A stretch of DNA of 59,018 bases, from the IMG/VR virus record IMGVR_UViG_3300027858_000006, positions 1-59,018 of that record. One strand, 5' to 3'. This stretch comes from a virus. Positions 1 through 6,857 of the stretch are shown here, in pieces (within the stretch, counting starts at the first letter, position 1; the number at the start of each line of letters is the position of its first letter). Position numbers and translations under genes: made by a program. The notes beneath the pieces are model-generated. The model saw only the letters and a program-made list of their open reading frames with translations, was not told the DNA's origin and did no database searches.

Positions 1-719
1 TAATATTGTGTTTTCCCAAACAGATTGATTCGCTTCACCAGGGTCTCACGTAATACTCCGTCTACTAACACCGATGCACCGCCAGGATGGAATGATAAAA
101 ACATTTGGTGGTCACCCGTATCAATTTTTAATGCGTCTGGTACCTCTTTTATTTGGTTCTGCTGCACATCAATTTTATAAAATCGTTTGAAATATCGTAT
201 AATATTTTTATTTCGCGTATATTCAGCAGAATCATGAGAAAATACAAAAATCTCGGGCACATATTGTAAAAACTCTTCATAGTTGCATTCAGCAATTAAC
301 ATGAACAGATTGAATCTAGGGTCCGATTCATACCTAGATATTTCACGATATAGGCGCTCTCTTCGTTCTTTATTCATTAATGTGCCATACAAATCCTCAC
401 GTGTCTTGCGCTCAACACAAAGGCCTACAAACATATCATAATCGTCAAGATATGCCACATAGTCCCCCGTTTGTCTATACTTCGTGTCCTTTTTCTGTTG
501 CATGGGGATGCAACGCAGCTTTATCTCAGATTCCAGCCATGGGGTGGTTTCATTGTTTGCGACCTGTACAGAAATGTTTAATAGATTTGACCACTTGGTC
601 AATTGCCGGGAAAGCCGGGCATTTGTTTTGTCATAATCTGGGTGACAGTCTATCAGCCCGTTCAGTTCATCGTGTGTCTGTAGTATGTCATCCGCATAAT
701 CTTTAATTCCTTTTGTCAC
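1..719 (-). CDS. ERCC4-type (XPF-like) nuclease, 3' end cut by window edge
   Basis: About 239 codons are visible and the gene runs off the left edge. Seen: a GD at residues 85-86 and a VERK at 102-105 followed by D109, matching the GD...ERKxxxD active-site pattern of XPF/ERCC4 nucleases, which cut branched DNA. A GTG start at 719 is chosen because a strong GAGGTG ribosome site sits about 6 bases upstream, inside the end of the preceding gene. It is the last visible gene of a minus-strand early operon with an SMC-like ATPase, so a role in recombination or repair is inferred. The C-terminal part (helix-hairpin-helix or helicase) cannot be seen. Confidence 0.72.
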   Translation of the reverse strand, partial: MTKGIKDYADDILQTHDELNGLIDCHPDYDKTNARLSRQLTKWSNLLNISVQVANNETTPWLESEIKLRCIPMQQKKDTKYRQTGDYVAYLDDYDMFVGLCVERKTREDLYGTLMNKERRERLYREISRYESDPRFNLFMLIAECNYEEFLQYVPEIFVFSHDSAEYTRNKNIIRYFKRFYKIDVQQNQIKEVPDALKIDTGDHQMFLSFHPGGASVLVDGVLRETLVKRINLFGKTQY

Positions 720-721
720 TA

Positions 722-901
722 TCAACACCTCAAAACTACATATTTAACTGGATTTTCAGGGTCATAGTTATCTATTGTTTCTTCTGCATAGCAGACATTG
801 CCTGCTATTTCGTCAATTTTATTATCCTGCATCGCAACACCGACCGGAAGGTGTTGTGGCATCGTTTTTAATTCAGATATCAATTCTTTTACAGTTACCA
901 T
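722..901 (-). CDS. small protein, unknown function (59 aa)
   Basis: Begins MVTVKELISELKTMP and ends KYVVLRC. The first half resembles the start of many small phage proteins of the type VKELIxxLxxMPxxxxV, but no catalytic motif is visible. ATG at 901 follows a GAGGCGAT ribosome site. The stop lies 2 bases from the GTG of the nuclease gene, and its last codons carry that gene's ribosome site, so translation is probably coupled. Confidence 0.6.
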   Translation of the reverse strand: MVTVKELISELKTMPQHLPVGVAMQDNKIDEIAGNVCYAEETIDNYDPENPVKYVVLRC

Positions 902-910
902 TATATCGCC

Positions 911-1072
911 TCAGTGCTGCGGTGTGCTGCAATCAGTTCCTAGATCGGTATGGTCTACCAACTCAAGTAAAAATCTTGATACATGTGTTTCAACAATTGA
1001 ATATGGTATGAATACCCTTTTACCAGTATCAAGATTTTTCAGTTCATATCCTTTTTTAGAAATCATCATCAT
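911..1072 (-). CDS. small protein, unknown function (53 aa)
   Basis: Begins with three in-frame ATG codons (1072, 1069, 1066) behind a very good TAGGAGGG ribosome site, so the exact start among the three is open. No recognisable domain; mixed charged and hydrophobic residues. Its start overlaps the end of the upstream gene by 17 bases, typical of this operon. Confidence 0.55.
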   Translation of the reverse strand: MMMISKKGYELKNLDTGKRVFIPYSIVETHVSRFLLELVDHTDLGTDCSTPQH

Positions 1073-1199
1073 CCCTCCTAAATTCAATAAAATAACTTGC
1101 GACTATGCATTCATGACAATTCCCATGTTCACATATCTTACCAGAAATCTCACATCTGAATACTGTTTCAGCAAAACACAAAAAGGGTATTTGTATCAT
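1056..1199 (-). CDS. small Cys/His-rich protein, possible zinc finger (47 aa)
   Basis: Contains C-x7-C, then CEH and C-x2-C (around residues 15-30), a cluster that could bind one zinc ion. The ATG overlaps the stop of the preceding gene (TAATG). Ends in a run of aspartates whose codons overlap the start of the next gene. Function unknown; nucleic-acid or protein binding is inference from the Cys/His cluster. Confidence 0.5.
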   Translation of the reverse strand: MIQIPFLCFAETVFRCEISGKICEHGNCHECIVASYFIEFRRDDDDF

Positions 1200-1360
1200 T
1201 ATGTTTCCTCCAGCTTTTCAATAATTTCTTTAAGCTGTTGCTTGCGTCCAGCCAGCTCTCCGCGTTGGAATTCAGTTAAAATAATGAATTCAGGTATTTT
1301 GGATTGAATATCTGTAATGTTGTTAGCTATTCGTTTTAGATCGGTTATCATGTCAACCAT
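1199..1360 (-). CDS. small helical protein, unknown (53 aa)
   Basis: Starts at ATG 1360 after GGTGGTG. The sequence is rich in heptad-like L/I positions and Lys/Glu, suggesting one long helix or a short coiled coil. It lies in the early operon with a TAATG overlap to the next gene. No known family recognised. Confidence 0.5.
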   Translation of the reverse strand: MVDMITDLKRIANNITDIQSKIPEFIILTEFQRGELAGRKQQLKEIIEKLEET

Positions 1361-1375
1361 GTGTTCACCACCAGT

Positions 1376-1558
1376 TCATTGTTGTTTAGGTTCAGGTAAC
1401 CCTTTGTCTATGTCCTTAGACAATTCTATAATTTCCTGTCTGTGCATTTCGTCTATATTTCTGGAAATCAGTTCATCTAATCCTATACAAATATGTTCTA
1501 TGTTTTTAAACGTTAGACCTGAAATTGTATATGTTATACTCTCTTCACATTTTACCAT
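1376..1558 (-). CDS. small protein, unknown (60 aa)
   Basis: ATG 1558 (MVKCEESITYTI) is preferred over the upstream in-frame ATG at 1585 because GGTGGTGA lies just before it. Acidic and probably soluble; no membrane segment and no clear motif. Separated by 15 bases from the next gene, which has its own ribosome site. Confidence 0.5.
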   Translation of the reverse strand: MVKCEESITYTISGLTFKNIEHICIGLDELISRNIDEMHRQEIIELSKDIDKGLPEPKQQ

Positions 1559-1563
1559 TGTTG

Positions 1564-1947
1564 TCACCACCGTATTATTATACATTCTACTGGTTCTTTT
1601 GGCACACCATTCAATCTGAACAATACATCCCGCAGTGCCTCTCCTGTGGCTGGGCTGATGTGGTCATATTCTGCCAATCTCGCTGGATACCAGGATGTCC
1701 ACGTATGTAATATCCCTTCAATGAACATTCCATCATTTGTGATCTCGGTCGGGATCACATCAGATACAGTAACTTCTTTTCGCCATGACCATTTAGAGCG
1801 ATATGGAAGTCCCACCCACCCGTGAAATGTAATTACATCTCCTGGATTGATTGGCCTGATCGTTCTTATTGTCTGTCGGCACTTACCGTTCTGTACTGCT
1901 GTGATCTTAGGCTCATATGTTATAGCCATCACATGTCGTCTGGCCAT
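1564..1947 (-). CDS. ASCH/PUA-like domain protein (127 aa)
   Basis: Start chosen at MARRHVMAI (1947), behind GAGGTGGTG. The N-terminal pattern ITYEPKITAVQNGKCRQTIR followed by PGD and FHGWVG is what phage ASCH-type (PUA-like beta-barrel) proteins show: a short beta strand, a T-R-R stretch and a GD turn. Such proteins bind nucleic acid or nucleotides; some are RNA-directed. The exact substrate is unknown. Its start overlaps a small upstream zinc-binding-like gene by 35 bases. Confidence 0.55.
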   Translation of the reverse strand: MARRHVMAITYEPKITAVQNGKCRQTIRTIRPINPGDVITFHGWVGLPYRSKWSWRKEVTVSDVIPTEITNDGMFIEGILHTWTSWYPARLAEYDHISPATGEALRDVLFRLNGVPKEPVECIIIRW

Positions 1948-2062
1948 GGTGTACCACCACCTCATTGTTTCGTCTGAATTCCAGGCAGGATAAAGGATCG
2001 TCCTGCTTGCTACATTCCTCACACGCCCACGTTACTCCGTGTGCGCTGCATCCTATGATCAT
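1913..2062 (-). CDS. tiny Cys-rich protein (49 aa)
   Basis: Begins MIIGCSAHGVTWACEECSK; the C5, H8, C14 and C17 pattern could form a zinc site. A G-rich stretch (GGGGGA) precedes the ATG. It overlaps the ASCH-like gene at its 3' end, and its start almost touches the stop of the 112-aa gene upstream, fitting the overlapping style of this operon. Real coding status is moderately certain. Confidence 0.45.
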   Translation of the reverse strand: MIIGCSAHGVTWACEECSKQDDPLSCLEFRRNNEVVVHHGQTTCDGYNI

Positions 2063-2064
2063 GT

Positions 2065-2403
2065 TTATTCCCCCATGTTTACCATTTCCAGGAATGCCCG
2101 ATTATATGCTATCCATAGCCCTGTCCGTGGATTCAATTTATCTGTATATGATTTTGTGGCCAGCCCCTGAAAGTGTCGCACAACCGGGCGGTTCTTTCTA
2201 TGTATGACTAGCACAATTTCAACTATTGTATATTTCTCAATAGTTGTAACGTTTGAGATTATAACAATAGACAACATATCAGGTACATTAGCTCCATATA
2301 GCTTCCTACACGTGTTGCACATGCCTGGCATTAGATTTTTATACCGCTTTTTGTGTGCATTGAATAATTTAGCATTCAGTGCTGGTGAAAGAGTGTGGCT
2401 CAT
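2065..2403 (-). CDS. unknown protein (112 aa)
   Basis: ATG at 2403 overlaps the TGA of the SMC-like ATPase gene (ATGA), implying translational coupling. N-terminal half is basic with a CNTC pair (around residues 29-32); the middle has alternating hydrophobic strands (SIVIISNVTTIEKYTIVEIVLVIH), suggesting a small beta sheet. No family recognised; a DNA-linked role is inferred only from its neighbours. Confidence 0.6.
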   Translation of the reverse strand: MSHTLSPALNAKLFNAHKKRYKNLMPGMCNTCRKLYGANVPDMLSIVIISNVTTIEKYTIVEIVLVIHRKNRPVVRHFQGLATKSYTDKLNPRTGLWIAYNRAFLEMVNMGE

Positions 2404-3662
2404 GTAACCACCCTCCCGTCTTCGATATGAATTGCCACGTTGTCCATATCATTTATTACTTCCATCCACAGTTGATATTCATGTTCCTCTGCAAGGTCCT
2501 TCATTTCCTGCATACTGGAATCATCAAGCAGACTGGCATCTTTCAACCACAATACTTTCAGGTCTGGGTTTAATGCCATACCGATTCTTGCTGATATCTT
2601 GCGTTTTTCACCGTCCGATCGCTGGGAAAGTGGGATGCCCTCGAAAGTCACTCCGTTTTCATCAAAGCCAAGTCCAGGCACAGGCATATTCGCCCCCTGG
2701 ATGGTCTTGTCTTTTAATTCATCAATGGCAGTCATATCTACAGTCAGCGCCAGGCTATTTGCCTTGGTTTCGTTGATCTGTGCTAGCAATCTCCTTCGCT
2801 CTTGCTTTTCCCTGACATGCTGGTTAATTATCTCAGCATCCTCTATCTGACATTTGAACTGTTCCAGGTCTGGGTCTATAAGTGAATCGACGGTTGTTTG
2901 TAGAACATCAACATCGTTGTGTATTTGTGCTACAGTCTCTTGCTGATTACCTATTGCCTCTTGCAAGCGTTTGATCTCATCTTCCATTGATGCCAGTGTT
3001 GCATTTGCTGTTTTTTCCGATTCAATGAGATAAGATAAATCGATTCTTTTGTTCTCATTCGCTGCGATCTGCTCTGATGCCGCTTTCATTTTATCTGTTA
3101 TGTCAGCAGTACTTATCTCGTCGTCAGGAACCCCGAGCCGGTCCTGTATCCCCTCCATCTGTCCGGTAAGCTGCTTGATATCCCGATTTACCAGGGTACG
3201 CGTATCATACAGTTCCTTTCGCTCTTTATCAAGCTCATCGATGTCAATCGGAAGATTGATTAAACTTAACAGCACCTCTTTCTGCTGTTTATCTGACAAA
3301 CTCGCATACTGCATTGGGTCAAATGATATTATCCCCATAAGCCCATCCAATAGTTTTTGGGGACTTTTGTACACCATTCCCCTGTTGTTTTCAACGACAA
3401 GAGAAGATTTTTCATTTGTGAATTTCCTGGTAACGATTATGTCACCAAGATCAATAACAATCTTCCCAGAATCTGCGCCCTGCCGCACAGGCAAATGGAT
3501 GGCGTTTAGTGCCTTGCCGCTCATCCCAACCACAAAAGAATCAATTACTGTGCTCTTGCCTGCGCCGTTTGGGCCTGATAGGATAATTGTGTTACCCTCT
3601 GGTGTGATCTCTGCCGCTTCAATCTTCATGAAGTTTGATACGTTGAGTGATACTATGTTCAT
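2400..3662 (-). CDS. SMC/Rad50/RecF-like ATPase (420 aa)
   Basis: Walker A GPNGAGKST lies at residues 30-38. A central coiled coil (about 125-280, rich in K/E/Q/L) is followed by a signature-like LSQRSDGEKRKISARIG and a hydrophobic Walker B-like strand (LKVLWLKD). This is the ABC-ATPase head of the SbcC/Rad50/SMC type, shortened to 420 aa as in several phage versions. The final acidic residue of Walker B is atypical (LKDASLLDD), so activity should be checked. GGAGATGA precedes the ATG at 3662, within the end of the upstream gene. Probably works with the ERCC4 nuclease and annealing-like protein in DNA end processing. Confidence 0.82.
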   Translation of the reverse strand: MNIVSLNVSNFMKIEAAEITPEGNTIILSGPNGAGKSTVIDSFVVGMSGKALNAIHLPVRQGADSGKIVIDLGDIIVTRKFTNEKSSLVVENNRGMVYKSPQKLLDGLMGIISFDPMQYASLSDKQQKEVLLSLINLPIDIDELDKERKELYDTRTLVNRDIKQLTGQMEGIQDRLGVPDDEISTADITDKMKAASEQIAANENKRIDLSYLIESEKTANATLASMEDEIKRLQEAIGNQQETVAQIHNDVDVLQTTVDSLIDPDLEQFKCQIEDAEIINQHVREKQERRRLLAQINETKANSLALTVDMTAIDELKDKTIQGANMPVPGLGFDENGVTFEGIPLSQRSDGEKRKISARIGMALNPDLKVLWLKDASLLDDSSMQEMKDLAEEHEYQLWMEVINDMDNVAIHIEDGRVVT

Positions 3663-4420
3663 ATATTCATCTCCTCCGCAGATACTTCTCCAGCAGCCAC
3701 CATGTCAGATATTGCTCGGTTCTTAGCCCGTGTGTGTGCTGTTGCATATGTATCATGCTCTAAATGAGCAAAATTGCGCTCAGAGGTCGAACACATCCCA
3801 ACACCCTCTGTGGACCTACCATTTGGAGCATGGCATACTACTTTTATCTTCCAGGTCCACCCGTTTCCTTCTGAGTGTTGTGTTTGTACTTCTTCAACAA
3901 TCTTATCATTTAGATTGAAGAATGTTGCAAATTTACGCCATGCGGACTTTTTCTTGAAATCTTTATTCCCTATTTTTTGGAAATCTGATGGTTGTAATAT
4001 TGCTTTTTGGAGTTCCTGAAATTCATTCCATGCGGCTATTGCATTAGACGCAGACACCGCCGGCCTTACAATATCTGTTGTTGTAAGGACAGGTATAATA
4101 TCAGTAGTTGATGTTTGCTCTTCTTCTGGTTGCTCTGCCTCCTTTTGATAGTGCATGTCAGGTTCCTGCTGCCCAGGCATGGCCCCGGTCTTGGCATCTG
4201 CAATTATCTCTTTAACTGACATGATGGCCGGGTCTTCTGGGTCATCCACTCGCCCTGAGCCATCTTTGAAATATACTGATGTGCCATCGACAACTAGTTT
4301 CATATCTCCATGTGATTTGAAATATACCCCATCCGTTGGAGTAGATTCAAAACCGGATAGCTCGAGTGCATCTCTTACCCATTCATTCTGCTGCCCTGCT
4401 GTTGGTTCTTGATTATCCAT
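3659..4420 (-). CDS. possible single-strand annealing (Rad52/Erf-type) protein (253 aa)
   Basis: The N-terminal third is acidic and low complexity. The C-terminal half has a phage pattern (VVCHAPNGRSTEGVGMCS, then a His/Thr-rich ATAHTRAKNRAISDMV and GEVSAEEM) that resembles the conserved tail of Rad52-like or related phage recombination proteins, where Ala/Arg-rich helix and AEEM motifs recur. Adjacent, ATGA-coupled to the SMC-like ATPase, which supports a recombination role. The family assignment is by resemblance only; an alternative is a single-strand-binding accessory protein. Confidence 0.45.
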   Translation of the reverse strand: MDNQEPTAGQQNEWVRDALELSGFESTPTDGVYFKSHGDMKLVVDGTSVYFKDGSGRVDDPEDPAIMSVKEIIADAKTGAMPGQQEPDMHYQKEAEQPEEEQTSTTDIIPVLTTTDIVRPAVSASNAIAAWNEFQELQKAILQPSDFQKIGNKDFKKKSAWRKFATFFNLNDKIVEEVQTQHSEGNGWTWKIKVVCHAPNGRSTEGVGMCSTSERNFAHLEHDTYATAHTRAKNRAISDMVAAGEVSAEEMNI

Positions 4421-4702
4421 TTATACCACCATCTCTCTTCTAAAATCTTTTGTGGTTTTAAAAACAACTTGTCCCTTACCAGATAGCAAAAGGCCGATCA
4501 TCAACGCCGCACAGTTCGGCATTGATCCAGATACCACAAATATTATCTCTTCGTCTAGTGATTCAATTGGGACTTTTGACAACACCCACTCTCTGAATTT
4601 TGTCATTGATTCTATATGCAGGGACTTATTCCCCTGATACTCTCTAATCTCTCCGACAGACGGAGGGATATTGTTTGTGTTTATACTTATTTCTAATGTC
4701 AT
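4421..4702 (-). CDS. unknown protein (93 aa)
   Basis: Soluble, mixed alpha/beta composition with a hydrophobic patch (AALMIGLLL) near residues 66-74. ATG 4702 follows AAGGAAATG. The last codons (ATGGTGGTATAA, ending MVV) double as the ribosome site of the next gene. First gene after the structured non-coding stretch; may be first of the operon. No family recognised. Confidence 0.6.
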   Translation of the reverse strand: MTLEISINTNNIPPSVGEIREYQGNKSLHIESMTKFREWVLSKVPIESLDEEIIFVVSGSMPNCAALMIGLLLSGKGQVVFKTTKDFRREMVV

Positions 4703-4727
4703 AATTTCATTTCCTTATATTATATGT

Positions 4728-4822
4728 TCGATGGCGCCGGATTTGAACCGGCTTCCCTTCACTCACTATCCTCAGCAGCAGATATCTACTGACTGAGTTG
4801 AAATATCAGTTATGTGCCATCG
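4728..4822 (-). tRNA. tRNA-like element, possibly degenerate tRNA
   Basis: On the minus strand a perfect 7-bp acceptor stem (CGATGGC with GCCATCG, then A) encloses a perfect 5-bp T arm (GCCGG/CCGGC) with the standard TTCAAAT loop. Total length about 95 nt, the size of a tRNA with a long variable arm. The D and anticodon arms fold only poorly: position 8 is A instead of T, no GG D-loop is seen, and one loose fold puts GCU in an 8-nt anticodon loop. It may be a decayed or structurally odd tRNA, or a tRNA mimic. No anticodon is assigned. Confidence 0.4.
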
Positions 4823-4828
4823 ATTGTG

Positions 4829-4852
4829 TGGGTGGTCTGCTGGCACCACCCA
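4829..4852. other. perfect hairpin (8-bp stem, 8-nt loop)
   Basis: TGGGTGGT pairs exactly with ACCACCCA. It sits 6 bases upstream (minus strand) of the tRNA-like element. It could be a processing signal, a terminator of upstream transcription, or part of one longer structured RNA covering 4728-5136. Confidence 0.5.
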
Positions 4853-5101
4853 AGCCATCATTGCGGAATGATGTGGTTTCTGCATTACGTCAAATCATTT
4901 GTTACCTCCTTGTTGTTTCGATTATTGCCGATCTGCTGGGGCTGGAGAATCACAGTGTATAAACTGAGCCATTATTTTCATTAGTTTTTGATACAGTATA
5001 TTCTAGTTCCAAATTATCACCACCGTTATTTATATCTACTTTGATTATGTGGAGGGGATCGCACCACCCCGGATTTGAACACGGGTGTGGTACATAGTGA
5101 G
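4853..5101. other. non-coding stretch with a second T-arm-like motif
   Basis: No convincing gene. The 10-mer GGATTTGAAC, which forms the T loop of the tRNA-like element (4739-4748), recurs at 5071-5080, flanked by partly complementary GCACCACCCC and GGGTGTGG, so a second, imperfect T-arm-like hairpin is possible at 5061-5090. The rest is unremarkable. Confidence 0.35.
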
Positions 5102-5136
5102 TGCTGGTATGCGGAAGAGAGAGACACATACCAGCA
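5102..5136 (-). terminator. hairpin terminator after the 63-aa gene
   Basis: TGCTGGTATG (5102-5111) and CATACCAGCA (5127-5136) form a perfect 10-bp stem with a 15-nt purine-rich loop. It lies 6 bases beyond the stop of the minus-strand gene at 5143-5334, the position expected of a terminator or RNA 3'-end stabiliser. There is no strong T run after it. Confidence 0.5.
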
Positions 5137-5142
5137 GATTGA

Positions 5143-5334
5143 TTATAACTCTAGGTCTGGTAAACCACTTACGATTCCCAGTACATAGTTTCGTTTCTCT
5201 TCAGATAGATTGAGTTCATCAGTGAGTGGCAGGCAGTCTGCTTTTGAGAGTCCCAACCCGACCGCAACATCACCGATCATAATGACGTATCCCCATGCGT
5301 TTCTTTTGTGGATTGTTGCCATTTCAATTGTCAT
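5143..5334 (-). CDS. unknown protein (63 aa)
   Basis: ATG 5334 overlaps the stop of a tiny upstream gene (ATGA) and has GGAGGGTGAC just before it, an excellent ribosome site. Sequence has a short alpha/beta feel (MIGDVAVGLGLSKADCLPLTDELNLSEEKRNYV) but no known motif. Ends at a 10-bp hairpin. Confidence 0.6.
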   Translation of the reverse strand: MTIEMATIHKRNAWGYVIMIGDVAVGLGLSKADCLPLTDELNLSEEKRNYVLGIVSGLPDLEL

Positions 5335-5441
5335 GTCACCCTCCTAGACTTTCTTATAGTCCATGTTGGTTTTCGTTCATTTGCGGCACTTGTACGTTCC
5401 CACCGCCTGTTTTTAACACCCTCGGTTCCAAGTGGCATCAT
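5331..5441 (-). CDS. tiny basic protein (36 aa)
   Basis: Strongly basic (multiple R and K), starting at one of two adjacent ATGs (5441 or 5438) after GGGTGGT. It overlaps the genes on both sides by a few bases and carries the GGAGGG ribosome site of the next gene in its last codons. It could be a real peptide or only a leader that delivers ribosomes. Confidence 0.4.
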   Translation of the reverse strand: MMPLGTEGVKNRRWERTSAANERKPTWTIRKSRRVT

Positions 5442-5716
5442 ACCACCCAGTTGAATCTGTTTAAATCCCAATCGCTGTTGTCATCAACACAACAGCTATT
5501 ATCACACACTGGAGTATCACAATAATAATGGTCCTGTATTGGCACCCCATATGGCCGTGATTCAAACATGGCAAATTCACCACATTTTGTGCATATACAA
5601 TGCACTGATTTTACACAGTAGTTTATTTTCTGTTTATGAAGGTACTCCTCCATCTCTGCCATAACCACATCAGAAAGACGTGGGTTTAACTTGAATATGT
5701 TGTTGTTGTTTGTCAT
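5438..5716 (-). CDS. Cys-rich, probable zinc-binding protein (92 aa)
   Basis: Start chosen at MTNNNNIFKL (5716), behind GGGTGGT. Contains C-x-C-x2-C (HCICTKCG) near residues 42-47 and a C-terminal Cys cluster (YYCDTPVCDNSCC). Two Cys groups separated by about 30 residues suggest one or two zinc sites. Ends in WVV, whose codons contain the ribosome site of the next gene. Function unknown. Confidence 0.6.
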   Translation of the reverse strand: MTNNNNIFKLNPRLSDVVMAEMEEYLHKQKINYCVKSVHCICTKCGEFAMFESRPYGVPIQDHYYCDTPVCDNSCCVDDNSDWDLNRFNWVV

Positions 5717-5717
5717 T

Positions 5718-5930
5718 TCATACCACCCATTGATGGATATAAGGATCATGTTTTTGTGGTTTCTTGCTTTCTAAACATTTCAACATTTTCATTAGTTTTT
5801 GATCAGATATTATATCTCCGTCTGAATACAGATTCCCCTTGCAGGAAAACTGATTCACCAAAATATCATTGTTATTTATAGATAAAATGATGTTTTTGTT
5901 TTTTCTCAATTGTTTGGTTCTGATTATCAT
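5718..5930 (-). CDS. small protein, first gene of the left operon (70 aa)
   Basis: Basic N-terminus (RTKQLRKNK) then Asn/Ile-rich. The ATG at 5930 follows AGGAATGATATGAA, and upstream lies a shared divergent promoter with a TATA box and hairpin. No family recognised. Ends in WVV with an embedded ribosome site for the next gene. Confidence 0.5.
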   Translation of the reverse strand: MIIRTKQLRKNKNIILSINNNDILVNQFSCKGNLYSDGDIISDQKLMKMLKCLESKKPQKHDPYIHQWVV

Positions 5931-5944
5931 TTCATATCATTCCT

Positions 5945-5982
5945 GGGCGTTGCGCATTATTTTTACTTATGCGCTTTCGCCC
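5945..5982. promoter_or_regulatory. long inverted repeat between divergent operons
   Basis: GGGCG-tt-GCGCAT (5945-5957) pairs with ATGCGC-ttt-CGCCC (5969-5982) around an 11-nt A/T loop, giving 11 base pairs with a small internal loop. It lies between the left minus operon and the regulator gene at 6075, so it is a good operator candidate, perhaps for that regulator; it could also fold in the RNA leader of the minus operon. Confidence 0.5.
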
Positions 5983-6003
5983 TATACTCTAATACAACTC
6001 AAT

Positions 6004-6015
6004 ACTATATATAGT
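6004..6015. promoter_or_regulatory. palindromic TATA box (divergent)
   Basis: ACTATATATAGT is a perfect 12-base palindrome in an archaeal TATA context and could serve both directions. For the plus strand it would place transcription start near 6035-6045, which argues against the ATG at 6018 and for the ATG at 6075 as the regulator's start. Confidence 0.55.
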
Positions 6016-6074
6016 TTATGCTTACACCCTATTACCTAAAGTATATAACAAATGAGTGTGTATATGTACCTATC

Positions 6075-6320
6075 ATGACGTTTGAAAAAAAATATGATGA
6101 TAAAGATGTAATTAAAGCGATTAAAGTTTACAGTGATACAGCCACTGTAGCACTCATAGCAAAAGAAATGGATTGTGCTAAACAAACCGTAACAAATCTA
6201 CTCAAAGAGATGATGGTCAATGGTTTGGTTAAACGGATAAACCGTGGATCACATAAAAAACCTCAGTGGCTATATCGCCGGACAGCGAAGGGGATTCAGA
6301 CAACAGAGGTGATGGAATGA
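6075..6320 (+). CDS. winged helix-turn-helix regulator (81 aa)
   Basis: Starts at MTFEKKYDD. Residues about 10-60 show a helix-turn-helix: A-x-x-A-KEMDCAKQTVTNLLKEM followed by a wing-like region (GLVKRINRGSHKKPQWLYRRT). This is the MarR/ArsR-like or phage-type wHTH layout. The upstream in-frame ATG at 6018 lies in the promoter and is rejected. Likely a local transcription regulator, possibly acting on the inverted repeat at 5945-5982 (inference). First gene of a plus-strand operon; ends with ATGA overlap. Confidence 0.72.
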   Translation: MTFEKKYDDKDVIKAIKVYSDTATVALIAKEMDCAKQTVTNLLKEMMVNGLVKRINRGSHKKPQWLYRRTAKGIQTTEVME

Positions 6321-6646
6321 GCGGAAGCAGGGAATATGCAATCGAGGATGCTGTGGATTTCAGGCACATGGTCAAAAACGGTATTGAGGCACAGGTAAAC
6401 TACCAGAACACTGTAATCAAGGCTGATACAGTGGGAAGTGTTGCTATGTTTTTAGGGATCAATATCAAAAAACACGTTATCCTGGTTGCCCAGGACAAGC
6501 GTGATAAGTTCCATGAGTATCCATTATTGGAATTGGTACTCGAAGGGCTTGACCTTGCGCCGCCAAGCAAGGTATACTATAAGTATAGGCGAGTGCTATT
6601 GGCTGATTTTGGTGATTTTGTGATCGGTATTGCTCCTGCGATTTAG
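6317..6646 (+). CDS. unknown protein (109 aa)
   Basis: ATG at 6317 overlaps the stop of the regulator gene (ATGA) and has GAGGTGATGG before it; an earlier in-frame ATG (6266) lies inside the regulator and is not used. The sequence is alpha/beta with a strand-rich centre (KHVILVAQDKRDKF) and a GGL-free C-terminus ending in IGIAPAI. No family recognised. Stop is TAG. Confidence 0.6.
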   Translation: MSGSREYAIEDAVDFRHMVKNGIEAQVNYQNTVIKADTVGSVAMFLGINIKKHVILVAQDKRDKFHEYPLLELVLEGLDLAPPSKVYYKYRRVLLADFGDFVIGIAPAI

Positions 6647-6670
6647 GTATATCCTATATATAACACAATC

Positions 6671-6678
6671 TATATATA
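6671..6678 (+). promoter_or_regulatory. TATA box for the small-protein operon
   Basis: TATATATA, 39-46 bases upstream of the ATG at 6717, in a gene-free A/T-rich gap. Spacing implies transcription start about 6698-6705 and a short leader containing GGAATG-type ribosome site (GAGAGGGTAGGA). Confidence 0.5.
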
Positions 6679-6716
6679 GAATAACATCATAGTAGTAATT
6701 ACCCGAGAGGGTAGGA

Positions 6717-6857
6717 ATGAAACAAAATATGATCAATGAAAAAAAAGCACACGAACTTCTTAGAATATATCAACGTTGCAAAAATAGAGAAGGGTTCGAG
6801 GGAGACCCGTATTGGGATGGTGCAATCCATGCAATATCGGAGGTTCTTGAAAAATGA
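6717..6857 (+). CDS. small protein, unknown (46 aa)
   Basis: Starts MKQNMINEKKAHELLRIYQ after GGGTAGGA. Helical, charged. Overlaps the next gene by ATGA, which supports it being real. No motif recognised. Confidence 0.6.
   Translation: MKQNMINEKKAHELLRIYQRCKNREGFEGDPYWDGAIHAISEVLEK

Noticed and set aside
3049-3726. 225-codon plus-strand open frame opposite the SMC-like gene
   Set aside because: Antisense shadow of a gene with clear Walker motifs; sequence is Ser/Ile-rich as expected for such shadows.
6018-6074. Upstream ATG for the winged-helix regulator
   Set aside because: It is only a few bases after the TATA box, so the message could not include it; 6075 is used.
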